The translations under genes and the position numbers were made by a program. From the NCBI RefSeq assembly GCF_000400735.1, contig NZ_KE007366.1, forward strand, positions 310,001-374,000: DNA of 64,000 bases, given 5' to 3'. Shown in pieces: positions 9,718-20,190 of the stretch. The notes beneath the pieces are model-generated. The model saw only the letters and a program-made list of their open reading frames with translations. It was not told the DNA's origin and searched no databases. The DNA comes from Acinetobacter tandoii DSM 14970 = CIP 107469. GTDB taxonomy: Bacteria > Pseudomonadota > Gammaproteobacteria > Pseudomonadales > Moraxellaceae. How positions within the stretch are numbered: the stretch's first letter is position 1; the number at the start of each line of letters is the position of its first letter.

Positions 9718-11790
9718 TTATTCAGGTAGTTTGAAGTCAGTTACAGATTCACGTAGTGATTCCGCCATATTGGCAAGTTCAGAAACCGAACGTGCTGTGT
9801 CGAAAGTCGCTGTTGTAGTCTGTGACGTAATTTCTTGTACAACGTTCATCGTGGTTGCAATATGACCCGCTGATGCTGATTGCAGTTTTGCTGCATCCGA
9901 AATGCTTGCAATCAGTTTTGCCAAGTTCCCCGATACGTTTTGAATCTCATCTAGTGCTACACCAGCATCTTTAGACAAGTTCGCACCACGGACAACTTCC
10001 GAAGTCGTTTGTTCCATTGAAATAACGGCTTCGTTGGTATCTGTTTGAATCGTTTTTACCAGTGTTTCAATCTGCTTAGTTGCAGAAGCAGAACGTTCCG
10101 CAAGACGTTGTACCTCATCGGCTACAACCGCGAAACCACGACCCGCTTCACCCGCCATAGATGCCTGAATGGCTGCATTTAATGCCAAGATGTTCGTTTG
10201 GTCTGCAATATCGTTAATCAGGGCAACAATGTTACCAATTTCTTGAGATGATTCACCCAAACGTTTAATACGTTTTGATGTTTCTTGAATCTGCTCACGA
10301 ATGATATCCATACCTTCAATTGAACGGTTTACAACTTCTGCACCATTGGTCGCAATCTGTACTGAACGTTCTGCTACCGTAGCTGATTCTGATGCGTTGG
10401 CAGATACTTGGTCAATCGACATTGCCATTTCATTAATTGCCGCTGATGCGCCTGCAATTTCTTGTGCTTGGTGCTCAGAAGCTTCGGCTAACTGGTTGGT
10501 AATGACCTGTGTATTTTGCGTATAGTGTGCAACCTCTGCTGAAGTTTCAGTAATACGCGAAACTAACTCACGTAATTGGTCTATCGCGAAGTTAATCGAG
10601 TCGGCAATTGCGCCTGTAAAATCTTCAGATACCGTTGCATATGAACGTAAGTCACCATCTGCTAAGTCGGCAATTTCATCTAGTAAACGTAAAATCGCAT
10701 TCTGGTTACGGTCATATTCTTCTTGTAAACGTGATACACGAACCTTATCGGCTTCACCGCGAAGTGCTAGTAATTTAAATCCGCAGAATAAGAAACCAAT
10801 CAATGCCAGAATTAGGCCCAAGGCAGGAATTGCAATTAACCAACCTGTACCGCCAGATAACTTGTTTAAGTTTGTTAACAATGCATCTGATTGTTCAAAA
10901 ATTGAAGAAGAAGCTTGACGTACTTTTACAATTTGCGTGGAGTTCTTTAAAACTGTTGCTGCCGCAGATTTTAATACTTCATCATATTCCGCTTTAATAC
11001 CGTCTAAAGATTCACGTAAAGCAGGTTCTGTAATCTGTTGTACACCTAGTTCTGCACTACCATTAATTTGCGCATTCAAATACGAACCAAATGTTTCAGT
11101 ATCCGCACTAAAGTCATCTGCTGATGCACTTGAGTTAGTAGTACCTGTTAATACCGAGTTAATCGAACGTAAAATACGTTCCGCAATAAACACCTGGTTT
11201 TTCGCAATAACTACCTGGCTACTTGGCATATTTTGACGTGCCATTTGATCAACCATCAAGTTATATTCAGCCTGAATACCTGGAATACTTTCACTGATTG
11301 CAATGTTAGTATCATATAACTGATTAATGATTTTTTGTTGTGAAGCAATTAAATCAATATTTTCAGAAACTTTTTTCCATTGTGCATCGACTTCACGTAG
11401 TGCAGGAGTACTCGCTTGGATATCATTAACCGTTTCAAGGTTTTCAGCGAAAGCCTTCTGCGAATCTGTCAATTTTTTAATCGCTTCTGGTGTACCTGAA
11501 GCAGTCGCCTCTGTCGCTTGACGCGAAATCGTTTGCGATAAAAGACGTAAATCACCCAAACTACGGGTAAATTCGTTATTACGCGGTACGCTATAGAATA
11601 GATATAACAGAAGGAATAGGGCCAAGATGATACAAAACGCTGCACCCAAAATTAATGGTTTGGACTTTTCACTGTCACCGAATACACGTGAAAACTGTTC
11701 CGTCTGTGATTGAATTTTTGCTACTAAAGCATTACCACCCGCACGGTTGGTACTTTCACCTGCATTTTTCTTTTTTAGTTTAAAGCCCAT
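9718..11790 (-). CDS. pilJ: PilJ, methyl-accepting chemoreceptor for type IV pili
   Basis: A 690-residue chemoreceptor. After a Lys-rich N-terminus, a first membrane segment lies at about 45-68 ([18 protein letters not shown]), a periplasmic helical sensor follows to about 315, then a second membrane segment ([20 protein letters not shown]), a HAMP-like linker and a long signalling coiled coil. The conserved hairpin tip [20 protein letters not shown] is present, which binds CheW-type couplers and ChpA. PilJ senses pilus/surface status in P. aeruginosa. The start has GGGGAGAAG upstream. It follows pilI and precedes chpA on the same strand. Confidence 0.96.
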   Translation of the reverse strand: MGFKLKKKNAGESTNRAGGNALVAKIQSQTEQFSRVFGDSEKSKPLILGAAFCIILALFLLLYLFYSVPRNNEFTRSLGDLRLLSQTISRQATEATASGTPEAIKKLTDSQKAFAENLETVNDIQASTPALREVDAQWKKVSENIDLIASQQKIINQLYDTNIAISESIPGIQAEYNLMVDQMARQNMPSSQVVIAKNQVFIAERILRSINSVLTGTTNSSASADDFSADTETFGSYLNAQINGSAELGVQQITEPALRESLDGIKAEYDEVLKSAAATVLKNSTQIVKVRQASSSIFEQSDALLTNLNKLSGGTGWLIAIPALGLILALIGFLFCGFKLLALRGEADKVRVSRLQEEYDRNQNAILRLLDEIADLADGDLRSYATVSEDFTGAIADSINFAIDQLRELVSRITETSAEVAHYTQNTQVITNQLAEASEHQAQEIAGASAAINEMAMSIDQVSANASESATVAERSVQIATNGAEVVNRSIEGMDIIREQIQETSKRIKRLGESSQEIGNIVALINDIADQTNILALNAAIQASMAGEAGRGFAVVADEVQRLAERSASATKQIETLVKTIQTDTNEAVISMEQTTSEVVRGANLSKDAGVALDEIQNVSGNLAKLIASISDAAKLQSASAGHIATTMNVVQEITSQTTTATFDTARSVSELANMAESLRESVTDFKLPE

Positions 11791-11837
11791 GCAGCTTCTC
11801 CCCGAATATTGCCTTCATTCTTAATGAGTTGGACTAT

Positions 11838-12374
11838 TTAATTTATAAGTTTTATAGATGCGTTCATATATTTTGGATTTTGCAATAAACGACTAAATAA
11901 GAAAACATGCCATTGTTGGTTATGTTGATGAAAATACCCTTGGCAATATTCTTGTAAATTACTATCTAAATCTTTGTGTTTAGAAAAGAAACTTTTCTTA
12001 TTAAAGTGTTGAATGCCCAAAACCTGATCGACGACTAATCCGACATAATGATCATGATGACTGATACATAAGACTTTTTGTGTCGGTGAATATTGGCTTC
12101 GGTGTCCAGAAATATAATGTGACAAATCTGCAACAGAGAGCAATCGTCCACGAATATTAGCCAATCCCATCACCCATGACTGGGTATTTGGCACTGGCGT
12201 ATATTTAGGTGGATAAATAACTTCCGAAACCTCACCTAGAGGAGCAACGAAATATTGCCCCATCATTTCAAATGCAATCCCTGACCATCGGTTCACTTCA
12301 TTCTCAGTCGAAACGTAGTTTTTATTACCACGTTTCGCCAAGCGAAGTAATTCGATAAATCCGTTCGCTGCCAT
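11838..12374 (-). CDS. pilI: PilI, CheW-like coupling protein
   Basis: A 178-residue protein with one CheW domain: a membrane-distal leader, then AFEMMGQYFVAPLGEVSEVI, the conserved NTQSWVMGLANIRGRLLSVADL segment, and GLVVDQVLGIQHF. It couples PilJ to ChpA. It lies 3 bases after pilH and 47 bases before pilJ. AGGA lies eight bases before the start. The identity follows from fold plus gene order pilG-H-I-J. Confidence 0.93.
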   Translation of the reverse strand: MAANGFIELLRLAKRGNKNYVSTENEVNRWSGIAFEMMGQYFVAPLGEVSEVIYPPKYTPVPNTQSWVMGLANIRGRLLSVADLSHYISGHRSQYSPTQKVLCISHHDHYVGLVVDQVLGIQHFNKKSFFSKHKDLDSNLQEYCQGYFHQHNQQWHVFLFSRLLQNPKYMNASIKLIN

Positions 12375-12377
12375 AGT

Positions 12378-12746
12378 TTATCCTGCGTTGAGGTGCTGCT
12401 TAATGGTATCAATCAATTGCTGTTCATCAATTGGCTTAGTTAAGTAATCACATGCCCCCTGACGTTTACCCCAAACGCGGTCAGTAGCCTGATCTTTGGT
12501 ACTCACAATCACAACTGGAATGTGTTTGGTGGTTTCACCACGTGCAATTTGACGCGTAGCCTGAAAACCATTTACACCAGGCATCACCACATCCATAAGT
12601 ACCAGATCAGGAAGTTCTGCTTGCGCCATTGTTACCCCATCTGCACCATTTGAAGCTTCAATGACTTCAAATCCGTGCTTGCCTAATATCTCTCTGAAAC
12701 GAAATGTTTCTGTAGGCGAATCATCTACAACCAAAATACGAGCCAT
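12378..12746 (-). CDS. pilH: PilH response regulator
   Basis: A 122-residue stand-alone receiver domain with acidic pair Asp8-Asp9, phospho-acceptor Asp52 (LVLMDVVMPG), the conserved Ser/Thr in VIVSTKDQ and Lys in YLTKPI. It has no output domain. In P. aeruginosa PilH opposes or drains phosphate from the pilus retraction branch. The ATG at 12746 is chosen because GGGGAAG precedes it; the in-frame TTG at 12758 lies within that ribosome site. Confidence 0.95.
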   Translation of the reverse strand: MARILVVDDSPTETFRFREILGKHGFEVIEASNGADGVTMAQAELPDLVLMDVVMPGVNGFQATRQIARGETTKHIPVVIVSTKDQATDRVWGKRQGACDYLTKPIDEQQLIDTIKQHLNAG

Positions 12747-12766
12747 GCTCTTCCCCAATACAAAAC

Positions 12767-13150
12767 TTATGCTGTTACGTGATTACGAATTGCGTTTAAA
12801 AGTTCATCTTTACTGAATGGTTTTGTTAAATATTCATCAGAACCGACAACACGTCCTTTAGCCTGATCAAATAAACCATCTTTACTCGATAGCATAATGA
12901 CAGGAATATTTTGATAATTTTGCGAATTTTTAATCAATGCACAAGTTTGATAGCCATCTAGACGTGGCATCATGATGTCGACAAAAACAATATCTGGATT
13001 TGCTTCAGCAATCTTTGACAAAGCCTCAAAACCATCTACTGCGGTAACAACTTCACAACCTTCGCGTTGTAATAATGTTTCTGCTGTACGGCGAATGGTT
13101 TTTGAATCATCAATCACCATGACTTTTAGATTTTGAAATTTATCGTCCAT
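12767..13150 (-). CDS. pilG: PilG response regulator
   Basis: A 127-residue single receiver domain: Asp14-Asp15, phospho-acceptor Asp58 (IVFVDIMMPR), switch residue in VIMLSSKDG and Lys in YLTKPFS. It is the first gene of the Pil-Chp operon and, by homology, drives pilus extension and cAMP-linked outputs. The 283-base gap upstream (13151-13433) is very AT-rich and must hold the operon promoter; I could not single out convincing -35/-10 boxes. Confidence 0.95.
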   Translation of the reverse strand: MDDKFQNLKVMVIDDSKTIRRTAETLLQREGCEVVTAVDGFEALSKIAEANPDIVFVDIMMPRLDGYQTCALIKNSQNYQNIPVIMLSSKDGLFDQAKGRVVGSDEYLTKPFSKDELLNAIRNHVTA

Positions 13151-13433
13151 TTAATGACCCGTCCAATTTTTAGAATGTACATACATTTGGTATATGAAGT
13201 TTTATTACAAGTTGCTAACATTTTTAACATATATTTACTTGTATTTTCAATGAACAGTTTCGAACTAATTCGACACTTTTGATTAATTTAACCTACAATT
13301 TCACACTTTCATTCATTCCAATATTTTTTTTAATGAATAGAGGTTTTTTCTTCGCCAGATTAGTTCTAATATAACTTTATTATTACTTAAAAATAAGTAA
13401 TTTAGTCAACTTTAACTTTTTGTGGGGGATTCA

Positions 13434-14075
13434 ATGAAAAGTCAGTTTAGTCGAAAACTTGCTTTCATTGCAGAAAAGGAAACGGCATTTAAACTTTTGC
13501 TGATTAGTCTGTTGCTCCTCCAATCAGCATTTACTTTTGCTGACGGAGTAAAAGCTGTTTGGTATCGTTACTACGATAGCAAAGGTGTAGCCAATATCAG
13601 CACCAGTGTAACCCCCAATCATATTCGTTATGGTTATGAAGCTCTCGACCGCAATATGCAGGTGATTAAACGTAATCGTCCCTATAATGCGGAAACCGAA
13701 GAAAAAAAAGCACCTCAACGTGCTGCTCAGGCAAAACAACGTGAAGCAGATTTACGCTTAAAACGCGCCTACACCAACAGCCAAGTGGCAACCCAAAAAC
13801 GTAATGATGCTTTAGCTTATCTCAAAAAGCAGATCAGTTTTCAACAAGACCAGCTCAAACAATTACAAAGTGATCGTATTGTATTTAAACGACAAGAAAT
13901 GGAATATTTACGTAAAGGTGATCCCGTTCCAGCAATCTTAAAAAGTAACCTCAACAATAATGCGGCCAATATCAGTAATAAAAAAGAGCAAATTCAGACG
14001 TTACAAACCAACTATCACAATACGCAAGCAGAATACGCGAATATAATTGCACGCTTAAAAGCCATGGAAAACTAA
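13434..14075 (+). CDS. secreted DUF4124-type protein with coiled coil
   Basis: A 213-residue protein. A signal-like hydrophobic segment (FKLLLISLLLLQSAFTFA) ends before residue 40. The next block, WYRYYDSKGVANISTSVTP followed by HIRYGYEALDRNM, has the pattern of DUF4124 domains (a short exported beta fold). The C-terminal half is charged and predicted coiled coil with repeated Gln, Lys and Asn. GGGGGA lies five bases before the chosen ATG; the GTG at 13422 sits inside that site. It runs divergently from pilG and 27 bases ahead of the RND adaptor gene. Function unknown; envelope location inferred. Confidence 0.75.
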   Translation: MKSQFSRKLAFIAEKETAFKLLLISLLLLQSAFTFADGVKAVWYRYYDSKGVANISTSVTPNHIRYGYEALDRNMQVIKRNRPYNAETEEKKAPQRAAQAKQREADLRLKRAYTNSQVATQKRNDALAYLKKQISFQQDQLKQLQSDRIVFKRQEMEYLRKGDPVPAILKSNLNNNAANISNKKEQIQTLQTNYHNTQAEYANIIARLKAMEN

Positions 14076-14102
14076 TCCTGCAATGAAGTAAGGACATTTT
14101 TG

Positions 14103-15200
14103 ATGCAGTATGCACCCCGTTTATTTAGATCATCCGCTCTCACGATTTGTCTTTTACTCGCTGCTTGTCAAAAACAACCCGAAACACTTCCCCCCAGTGG
14201 AAATAAGAAGATTGAGCTTATTCAACAAGATCTAGTTGCAATTAATTTCAGTCAATCTGTAGAAAGAACCTCATTTACAGGCAGCATTCGTGCTGTAAAT
14301 CAAAGCAGCTTGCAATCTCAAGTGACAGCAACCGCAACTTCAGTCCGTGCCAATGTTGGTGATGCTGTACAGCAAGGTCAGATCTTAATTCAACTCAACA
14401 ATCAAGATAATGAAGCTCGTCTAGCTCAAGCGAAAGCAAATTTGGCAGCAGCTAAAGCACAAGCCAACCTTGCTCAGAACATGATGAGACGTAAGCAACG
14501 GTTACTTGATCAGGGCTTTATCTCTAGAGTTGAATTTGAACAAAGTCAAGTGGACTATCAGGCGCAATTAGAAAATGCTAAGGCGCAACAAGCTGCTGTT
14601 GATATTGCGCTGAAAGCTGAACAAGATGGGACTTTGCATAGCCCTATAACAGGCGTTGTCACCAAACGTCAGGTTGAACCTGGTCAAACCGTCACGGCGG
14701 GGCAAACCTTATTTGAAATCGTTGACCCAACAAAGTTAGAACTTCAAGCGCGTTTACCGAGTGATCAGCGCAATGCTTTAAAAGTAGGGCAAAAAATTGA
14801 ATACTGCATACAAGGAAGTCCTGAAACACTGACCGCAACACTCAGTCGTATTTCACCACTGGCGGATTTAAATAGTCGTCAAATTGAGTTTTATGCCACA
14901 CCAAACTCTGAGCTTAATCCATTAAGTATAGGCGCATTTGTTGAAGGTAATATTCTGGCAGTACCTTCTGCATCGGGACAATTAATTCCCTTAGACACGA
15001 TTCAAAACCTTGAACAAAAGCCTTATGTCTGGGTGATTCGCCAGCAAAAAATTGAACGCGTTCCTATACAAATACTTGAACAGCGCTATAGCGAAAATAC
15101 GGCTGTCGTCTCTGGACTGACCAGTGGCGATCAAATTAGCCGCGTAAAGTTCAACGATGATGATCTTCATAAAACCGTTACGATTCAGCGAACTAAATAA
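14103..15200 (+). CDS. RND efflux periplasmic adaptor lipoprotein (MFP)
   Basis: A 365-residue membrane-fusion protein. The signal sequence ends in a lipobox LLAAC (Cys near 22), so it is a lipoprotein. The lipoyl half-domain VRANVGDAVQQGQILIQLN, the alpha-hairpin (about residues 95-165, rich in Ala, Lys and Gln), the second lipoyl half SPITGVVTKRQVEPGQTV and the beta-barrel follow in order. It bridges the inner-membrane RND pump to an outer-membrane channel. The permease gene begins 15 bases downstream. ATG at 14103 is preferred to the TTG at 14100. No TolC-type channel gene is nearby. Substrates cannot be read from sequence. Confidence 0.9.
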   Translation: MQYAPRLFRSSALTICLLLAACQKQPETLPPSGNKKIELIQQDLVAINFSQSVERTSFTGSIRAVNQSSLQSQVTATATSVRANVGDAVQQGQILIQLNNQDNEARLAQAKANLAAAKAQANLAQNMMRRKQRLLDQGFISRVEFEQSQVDYQAQLENAKAQQAAVDIALKAEQDGTLHSPITGVVTKRQVEPGQTVTAGQTLFEIVDPTKLELQARLPSDQRNALKVGQKIEYCIQGSPETLTATLSRISPLADLNSRQIEFYATPNSELNPLSIGAFVEGNILAVPSASGQLIPLDTIQNLEQKPYVWVIRQQKIERVPIQILEQRYSENTAVVSGLTSGDQISRVKFNDDDLHKTVTIQRTK

Positions 15201-15215
15201 GTTTAGGGTCTCAAT

Positions 15216-18200
15216 ATGTGGTTAACCCGTATCAGCGTAAAATATCCTGTCTTTACTATCATGATGATGTTATCGCTGATGGTGCTCGGCTTAGCTTCTT
15301 GGCAACGCATGAGCGTGGAGGAATTTCCTGATGTCGACTTTCCATTTGTTGTTGTGCATACCACTTATCCCGGTGCTTCGCCTGAAACCATTGAATCTGA
15401 AATTACCAAAAAAATGGAAGATCAGATCAATACCATTTCAGGGCTAAAGCAGGTCATTTCACAGTCCAGTGAAGGGCTTTCCACCATCATTGTTGAGTTT
15501 AACTTAGACGTTCCCTCTGCTGTTGCTGCTCAAGATATTCGTGACAAAATAGCACCTGTGACTGCTGAATTTAGAGATGAAATTCAGGATCCTGTGATAG
15601 AACGCTATGACCCTACTGCCAGTGCAATTATGTCAATTGTATTTGAGTCCAATAGCCAGTCCTTACGTGAGCTCAGTACCTATATTGACCAGCGGATTGT
15701 GCCTGAATTACAAACAGTATCTGGCGTGGGTGCAGTCAACTTATTAGGCGATAGCCAGCGTCAAATTCGAATTGTTATTGATCCATACAAATTACAAAGC
15801 TACGGCATTGGCATCGATCAAGTCATTAACACCTTAAAAAGTGAAAATATTGAAGTTCCAGGCGGCACCCTCAAACAAGCCAATTCCGAACTTGTGGTCG
15901 AAATCAAATCCAAAGTGATTCATCCCTACGCTTTTGGGGATTTAATTGTTGCCACCAAAAATGGCAGTCCGATTTTTTTAAAACAAGTTGCGACTGTTGA
16001 AGACAGTCAGGCAGAACTTGACTCTAGCGCTTTTTTAAATGGCAACCCTGCTGTCGCGGTTGATGTATTGCGCAACTCCGATTCAAATATTATTCAAGTG
16101 GTGGATGGCACCCGTAAAGCCTTAGCTAAGATTGAACAACAACTCCCCAAGGGCATCAGCGTCAAAGTCGTAGTCGATAGCTCTCAAGGCATTCGTGGCA
16201 GCATTCAAGATGTCACTCGAACCATTCTTGAGGGTGCAATACTCGCGGTGTTCATCGTCTTACTTTTTCTTGGCTCCTTCCGCTCTACCATTATTACAGG
16301 CATGACCCTACCCATCTCTTTATTGGGTACTTTAGCCATGATTTGGGCTTTCGGCTTCAGCATTAATATGATGACGCTCTTAGCTTTGTCGCTCAGCATT
16401 GGCTTACTGATTGATGATGCGATTGTGGTTAGGGAGAATATTGTTCGCCATGCCGATATGGGTAAAGATCACGTTAGTGCTGCCTTGGATGGAACCAAAG
16501 AAATTGGCTTAGCGGTCTTAGCCACCACCTTAACCATTATGGCAGTATTTTTACCTGTTGCTTTTATGGGCGGTATTATCGGTCGTTTCTTTTACCAATT
16601 TGGAGTAACGGTCAGTACAGCCGTACTGATTTCCATGTTTGTCAGTTTCACCCTTGATCCCATGCTCTCTGCGCATTGGACAGATTCAGGCAAAAAATCT
16701 AAAAAACCAAACCTATTAAGCCGCTTCTTTGATGTCATTGCACATCTGCTAGAGCGTATCACCCACGTTTACGAGTACTTATTAAAACTGGCACTGCGTT
16801 TTCGGTTAATCACGCTCATGATTGCGATTGCCTCCCTTTTTGGAGCTCTCGCTTTATCTAAAATGATTGGTACCGAATTTGTACCTACGCCAGATAAAGC
16901 TCAGATTCGCATAAAATTTGAAACGCCAGTCAATGCCTCTTTGGAATATTCGCAGGCCAAACTGTTACAGGTCGAGCAAATTCTAAGACAGAACCCTGAA
17001 GTACTCGGTACTTATGGCGTGATTAATGGCGTTACAGATCGTGGGAAAAACCACGTTAGCCTACATGTGACAGTAACGCCACGCCAACAGCGTAATAAAA
17101 CACTGATTCAATTGAATAATGAATTCCGTGATCGACTTAAAAGCATTGCAGGAATTCGTGTGACTTCGGTTGCCTCTGCCGATGAAAATGTTTCTGGCGG
17201 ACAAAAACCGATCATGATTTCGATTAAAGGACCTGACTTAAACCAACTACAAAAAATATCAGATCAGTTCATGCAACAAGTTGCTCAAGTTCGAGGCGTG
17301 GTCGATTTAGAAAGTTCACTCAAAGAACCTAAAGCCACTTTGGCCGTCCATATTAATCGGGTTTTAGCGAATGATTTAGGTTTATCTGTCAGCCAAATTG
17401 CTAATGTGGTGCGCCCGTTAATTGCAGGAGATGATGTCACGTCTTGGCAAGATGACAAAGGTGAAACCTATGATGTCAATGTTCGATTAGCTGAAAGCCA
17501 ACGTAGCCTACCGAATGATTTAGGCAATTTATACATTAACTCTGCGAAACAAGATCAGTCAGGACAAAATATTTTAGTACCTCTTGGCAGTATCGCGAGC
17601 CTAGAACAAACCTTAGGGGCTTCTCAGATTAATCGTCGTGATTTGGCACGAGAAGTCTTAGTTGAAGCCAATACGGCTGGGCGCCCTGCGGGTGATATTG
17701 GTGCCGATATACAAAAAATTCAGGATAGTTTTAAACTGCCTGCGGGCTATAGCTTCGATACTCAAGGAGCAAATGCCGATATGGCTGAATCGGCGGGCTA
17801 TGCACTCACAGCAATTACCTTATCAATTGTGTTTATTTATATTGTTTTAGGTTCACAGTTTAATAGCTTTATTCACCCTGCTGCGATTATGGCCTCTCTC
17901 CCACTATCGCTGATTGGGGTATTTTTAGCCCTGTTCTTGTTCAATTCGACCATGAATCTATTCTCCATTATTGGCATCATTATGCTGATGGGACTGGTCA
18001 CCAAAAATGCCATCTTACTCATCGATTTTATTAAAAAAGCCATGGAGTCTGGCAGCAGCCGTTATGATGCGATTTTACAAGCAGGTAAAACCCGTTTACG
18101 TCCAATTTTAATGACCACCAGTGCCATGGTCATGGGTATGATTCCACTTGCGCTCGGACTTGGTGAAGGTGGTGAGCAAAGTGCCCCTATGGCACATGCT

Positions 18201-18320
18201 GTGATTGGTGGAGTCATTACCTCTACCCTGCTCACCTTGGTGGTGGTTCCTGTGATCTTTACCTACTTAGATGACTTTAAGAATTTTCTACTTCGTCTCA
18301 AACAAAAAATCATGGCATAA
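15216..18320 (+). CDS. RND efflux permease, HAE1 family
   Basis: A 1034-residue resistance-nodulation-division pump of full family length, with the expected repeat of two 6-helix halves and two large periplasmic loops. The N-terminus (WLTRISVKYPVFTIMMML) and the TM4 proton-relay pair LLIDDAIVV are visible, as are the SLLGTLAMIWAFGFSINMMTLL and LMGLVTKNAILLIDF blocks. It exports hydrophobic or amphiphilic compounds by proton antiport together with the upstream adaptor. The short loop composition places it nearer to MdtBC/OqxB-like or uncharacterised Acinetobacter pumps than to AdeB, but I cannot decide which. AGGG lies upstream of the ATG. Confidence 0.93.
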   Translation: MWLTRISVKYPVFTIMMMLSLMVLGLASWQRMSVEEFPDVDFPFVVVHTTYPGASPETIESEITKKMEDQINTISGLKQVISQSSEGLSTIIVEFNLDVPSAVAAQDIRDKIAPVTAEFRDEIQDPVIERYDPTASAIMSIVFESNSQSLRELSTYIDQRIVPELQTVSGVGAVNLLGDSQRQIRIVIDPYKLQSYGIGIDQVINTLKSENIEVPGGTLKQANSELVVEIKSKVIHPYAFGDLIVATKNGSPIFLKQVATVEDSQAELDSSAFLNGNPAVAVDVLRNSDSNIIQVVDGTRKALAKIEQQLPKGISVKVVVDSSQGIRGSIQDVTRTILEGAILAVFIVLLFLGSFRSTIITGMTLPISLLGTLAMIWAFGFSINMMTLLALSLSIGLLIDDAIVVRENIVRHADMGKDHVSAALDGTKEIGLAVLATTLTIMAVFLPVAFMGGIIGRFFYQFGVTVSTAVLISMFVSFTLDPMLSAHWTDSGKKSKKPNLLSRFFDVIAHLLERITHVYEYLLKLALRFRLITLMIAIASLFGALALSKMIGTEFVPTPDKAQIRIKFETPVNASLEYSQAKLLQVEQILRQNPEVLGTYGVINGVTDRGKNHVSLHVTVTPRQQRNKTLIQLNNEFRDRLKSIAGIRVTSVASADENVSGGQKPIMISIKGPDLNQLQKISDQFMQQVAQVRGVVDLESSLKEPKATLAVHINRVLANDLGLSVSQIANVVRPLIAGDDVTSWQDDKGETYDVNVRLAESQRSLPNDLGNLYINSAKQDQSGQNILVPLGSIASLEQTLGASQINRRDLAREVLVEANTAGRPAGDIGADIQKIQDSFKLPAGYSFDTQGANADMAESAGYALTAITLSIVFIYIVLGSQFNSFIHPAAIMASLPLSLIGVFLALFLFNSTMNLFSIIGIIMLMGLVTKNAILLIDFIKKAMESGSSRYDAILQAGKTRLRPILMTTSAMVMGMIPLALGLGEGGEQSAPMAHAVIGGVITSTLLTLVVVPVIFTYLDDFKNFLLRLKQKIMA

Positions 18321-18409
18321 TCCATGGCAGTTCAATGGACAGTCAGCATCGAATGGCTGTTTCATTTTAGATTGGATTATCCTTCACGATTAATATTAGG
18401 ACAGTATTC

Positions 18410-20125
18410 ATGCGCGCGAGTCGCTTTTTATTTGCAACGTTAAGAGAAACCCCAAACGATGCTGAAGTTATTTCACATCAACTTATGCTCCGTGCGGGCA
18501 TGATTCGTAAATTGGCTTCAGGTTTATACACTTGGCTGCCGATGGGCGTACGTGTGCTAAATAAAGTTGAAGCGATTGTACGTGAAGAAATGAACCGTTC
18601 AGGCTCACTTGAAGTATTCATGCCCGTAGCACAACCAGCCAGCCTATGGGAAGAGTCTGGTCGTTATGTACAATACGGTCCAGAATTATTACGTTTTAAA
18701 GATCGTCACGATAATCCTTTCGTTTTGGGCCCTACCCATGAAGAAGTGATTACAGATTTAGCACGTAATGAATTAAAAAGTTATAAGCAATTACCAATTA
18801 ATTTCTACCAAATTCAGACCAAATTCCGTGACGAAATTCGTCCACGCTTTGGTGTAATGCGTTCACGCGAATTCATTATGAAAGATGCTTACTCTTTCCA
18901 TGCAGATCAAGCCTCTTTGCAAGAAACTTATGATTTAATGTATCAAACCTATTGCAACATTTTCACCCGTTTAGGTTTGGATTTCCGTCCAGTACAAGCG
19001 GATACAGGTTCAATTGGTGGTTCAGGTTCACATGAATTCCACGTTTTGGCTTCAAGCGGTGAAGATGATATCGCTTTCTCAACCGAATCAGACTATGCAG
19101 CCAACATTGAAATGGCTGAAGCAATATTGGTCGGTGAACGCGCTGCTCCAACCCAAGCGTTGGAAATTGTCGATACACCAAATCAGAAAACCATTGCAGA
19201 TGTCTCTGCATTCTTAAATTCTGATCCTGCACACTCTGTTAAAGCATTGTTGGTACAAGGTGTAACAGATGAGAACGGTCAAACTCCAGTTATCGCTTTA
19301 TTCTTGCGTGGCGATCATGAGCTGAATGAAATTAAAGCTGAGAAGCACCCACTCATTGCATCGCCATTAACATTTGCAACAGACGAGCAACTTGCAGCGT
19401 TTGGTTTAACTGCTGGTTTCTGTGGACCACAAGGTTTAGTTGAAAAAGGTTTAACGGTAATTGTTGACCGTGCTGCATCGGTACTGTCTGACTTTGTAGC
19501 GGGTGCCAATGAAGCAGACAAACATGCAACTGGCGTAAACTGGGAACGTGATGCTCAATTCACCGAAGTTTATGACTTACGTAATGTGGTTGAAGGCGAT
19601 CCATCTCCAGACGGCAAAGGTACGCTGCAAATTAAACGCGGAATTGAAGTTGGTCATATTTTCCAATTGGGTCAAAAATACTCAGAAGCTTTAGGCTGCA
19701 AGGTATTGGGCGAAGATGGCAAACCATTTACTGTCACTATGGGTTGTTATGGCATTGGGGTTACCCGTGTGGTGGCTTCTGCAATTGAACAGAATTTTGA
19801 TGAGAAAGGCATCATTTGGCCAGCAGCAATTGCACCGTTTGAAGTCGCAATTGTGCCGATGAATGCACACAAATCTCCGCGTACTTTAGAAGCTGCTGAA
19901 GCTTTATATGCGGAGTTAACTGCTGCGGGTTATGATGTATTACTCGATGATCGTAATGAACGTCCAGGTGTAAAATTCTCAGATCTTGAGTTAACAGGTA
20001 TTCCACACCGTATCGTGATTGGCGAGAAAGGTCTGGATGCAGGTACGTTTGAATATAAAGGCCGTACCGATGCCGAATCTGTAAACATTTCTAAAGATGA
20101 ATTATTAGCAAAAATTGCCAAGTAA
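18410..20125 (+). CDS. proS: prolyl-tRNA synthetase ProS
   Basis: A 571-residue class II aminoacyl-tRNA synthetase of the bacterial type, which charges tRNA-Pro. Motif 2 is seen at [20 protein letters not shown] and motif 3 at [17 protein letters not shown]. Between them an insertion (about 225-405) matches the YbaK-like editing domain that hydrolyses Ala-tRNA-Pro. The anticodon-binding domain forms the C-terminus (FEVAIVPMN onward). Length equals the E. coli enzyme (572). It follows the RND permease after 89 bases and ends in a strong terminator. Confidence 0.98.
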   Translation: MRASRFLFATLRETPNDAEVISHQLMLRAGMIRKLASGLYTWLPMGVRVLNKVEAIVREEMNRSGSLEVFMPVAQPASLWEESGRYVQYGPELLRFKDRHDNPFVLGPTHEEVITDLARNELKSYKQLPINFYQIQTKFRDEIRPRFGVMRSREFIMKDAYSFHADQASLQETYDLMYQTYCNIFTRLGLDFRPVQADTGSIGGSGSHEFHVLASSGEDDIAFSTESDYAANIEMAEAILVGERAAPTQALEIVDTPNQKTIADVSAFLNSDPAHSVKALLVQGVTDENGQTPVIALFLRGDHELNEIKAEKHPLIASPLTFATDEQLAAFGLTAGFCGPQGLVEKGLTVIVDRAASVLSDFVAGANEADKHATGVNWERDAQFTEVYDLRNVVEGDPSPDGKGTLQIKRGIEVGHIFQLGQKYSEALGCKVLGEDGKPFTVTMGCYGIGVTRVVASAIEQNFDEKGIIWPAAIAPFEVAIVPMNAHKSPRTLEAAEALYAELTAAGYDVLLDDRNERPGVKFSDLELTGIPHRIVIGEKGLDAGTFEYKGRTDAESVNISKDELLAKIAK

Positions 20126-20140
20126 TTTTTTCCTTAGAAT

Positions 20141-20169
20141 AAAAAATCCCGCAAGTTGCGGGATTTTTT
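20141..20169. terminator. bidirectional terminator after proS
   Basis: Stem AATCCCGCAA/TTGCGGGATT flanked by A-run and T-run. It lies between the convergent proS (plus) and the secreted-protein operon (minus) and can serve both. Confidence 0.92.
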
Positions 20170-20190
20170 ATGTTAAAACTTAAAACTGAA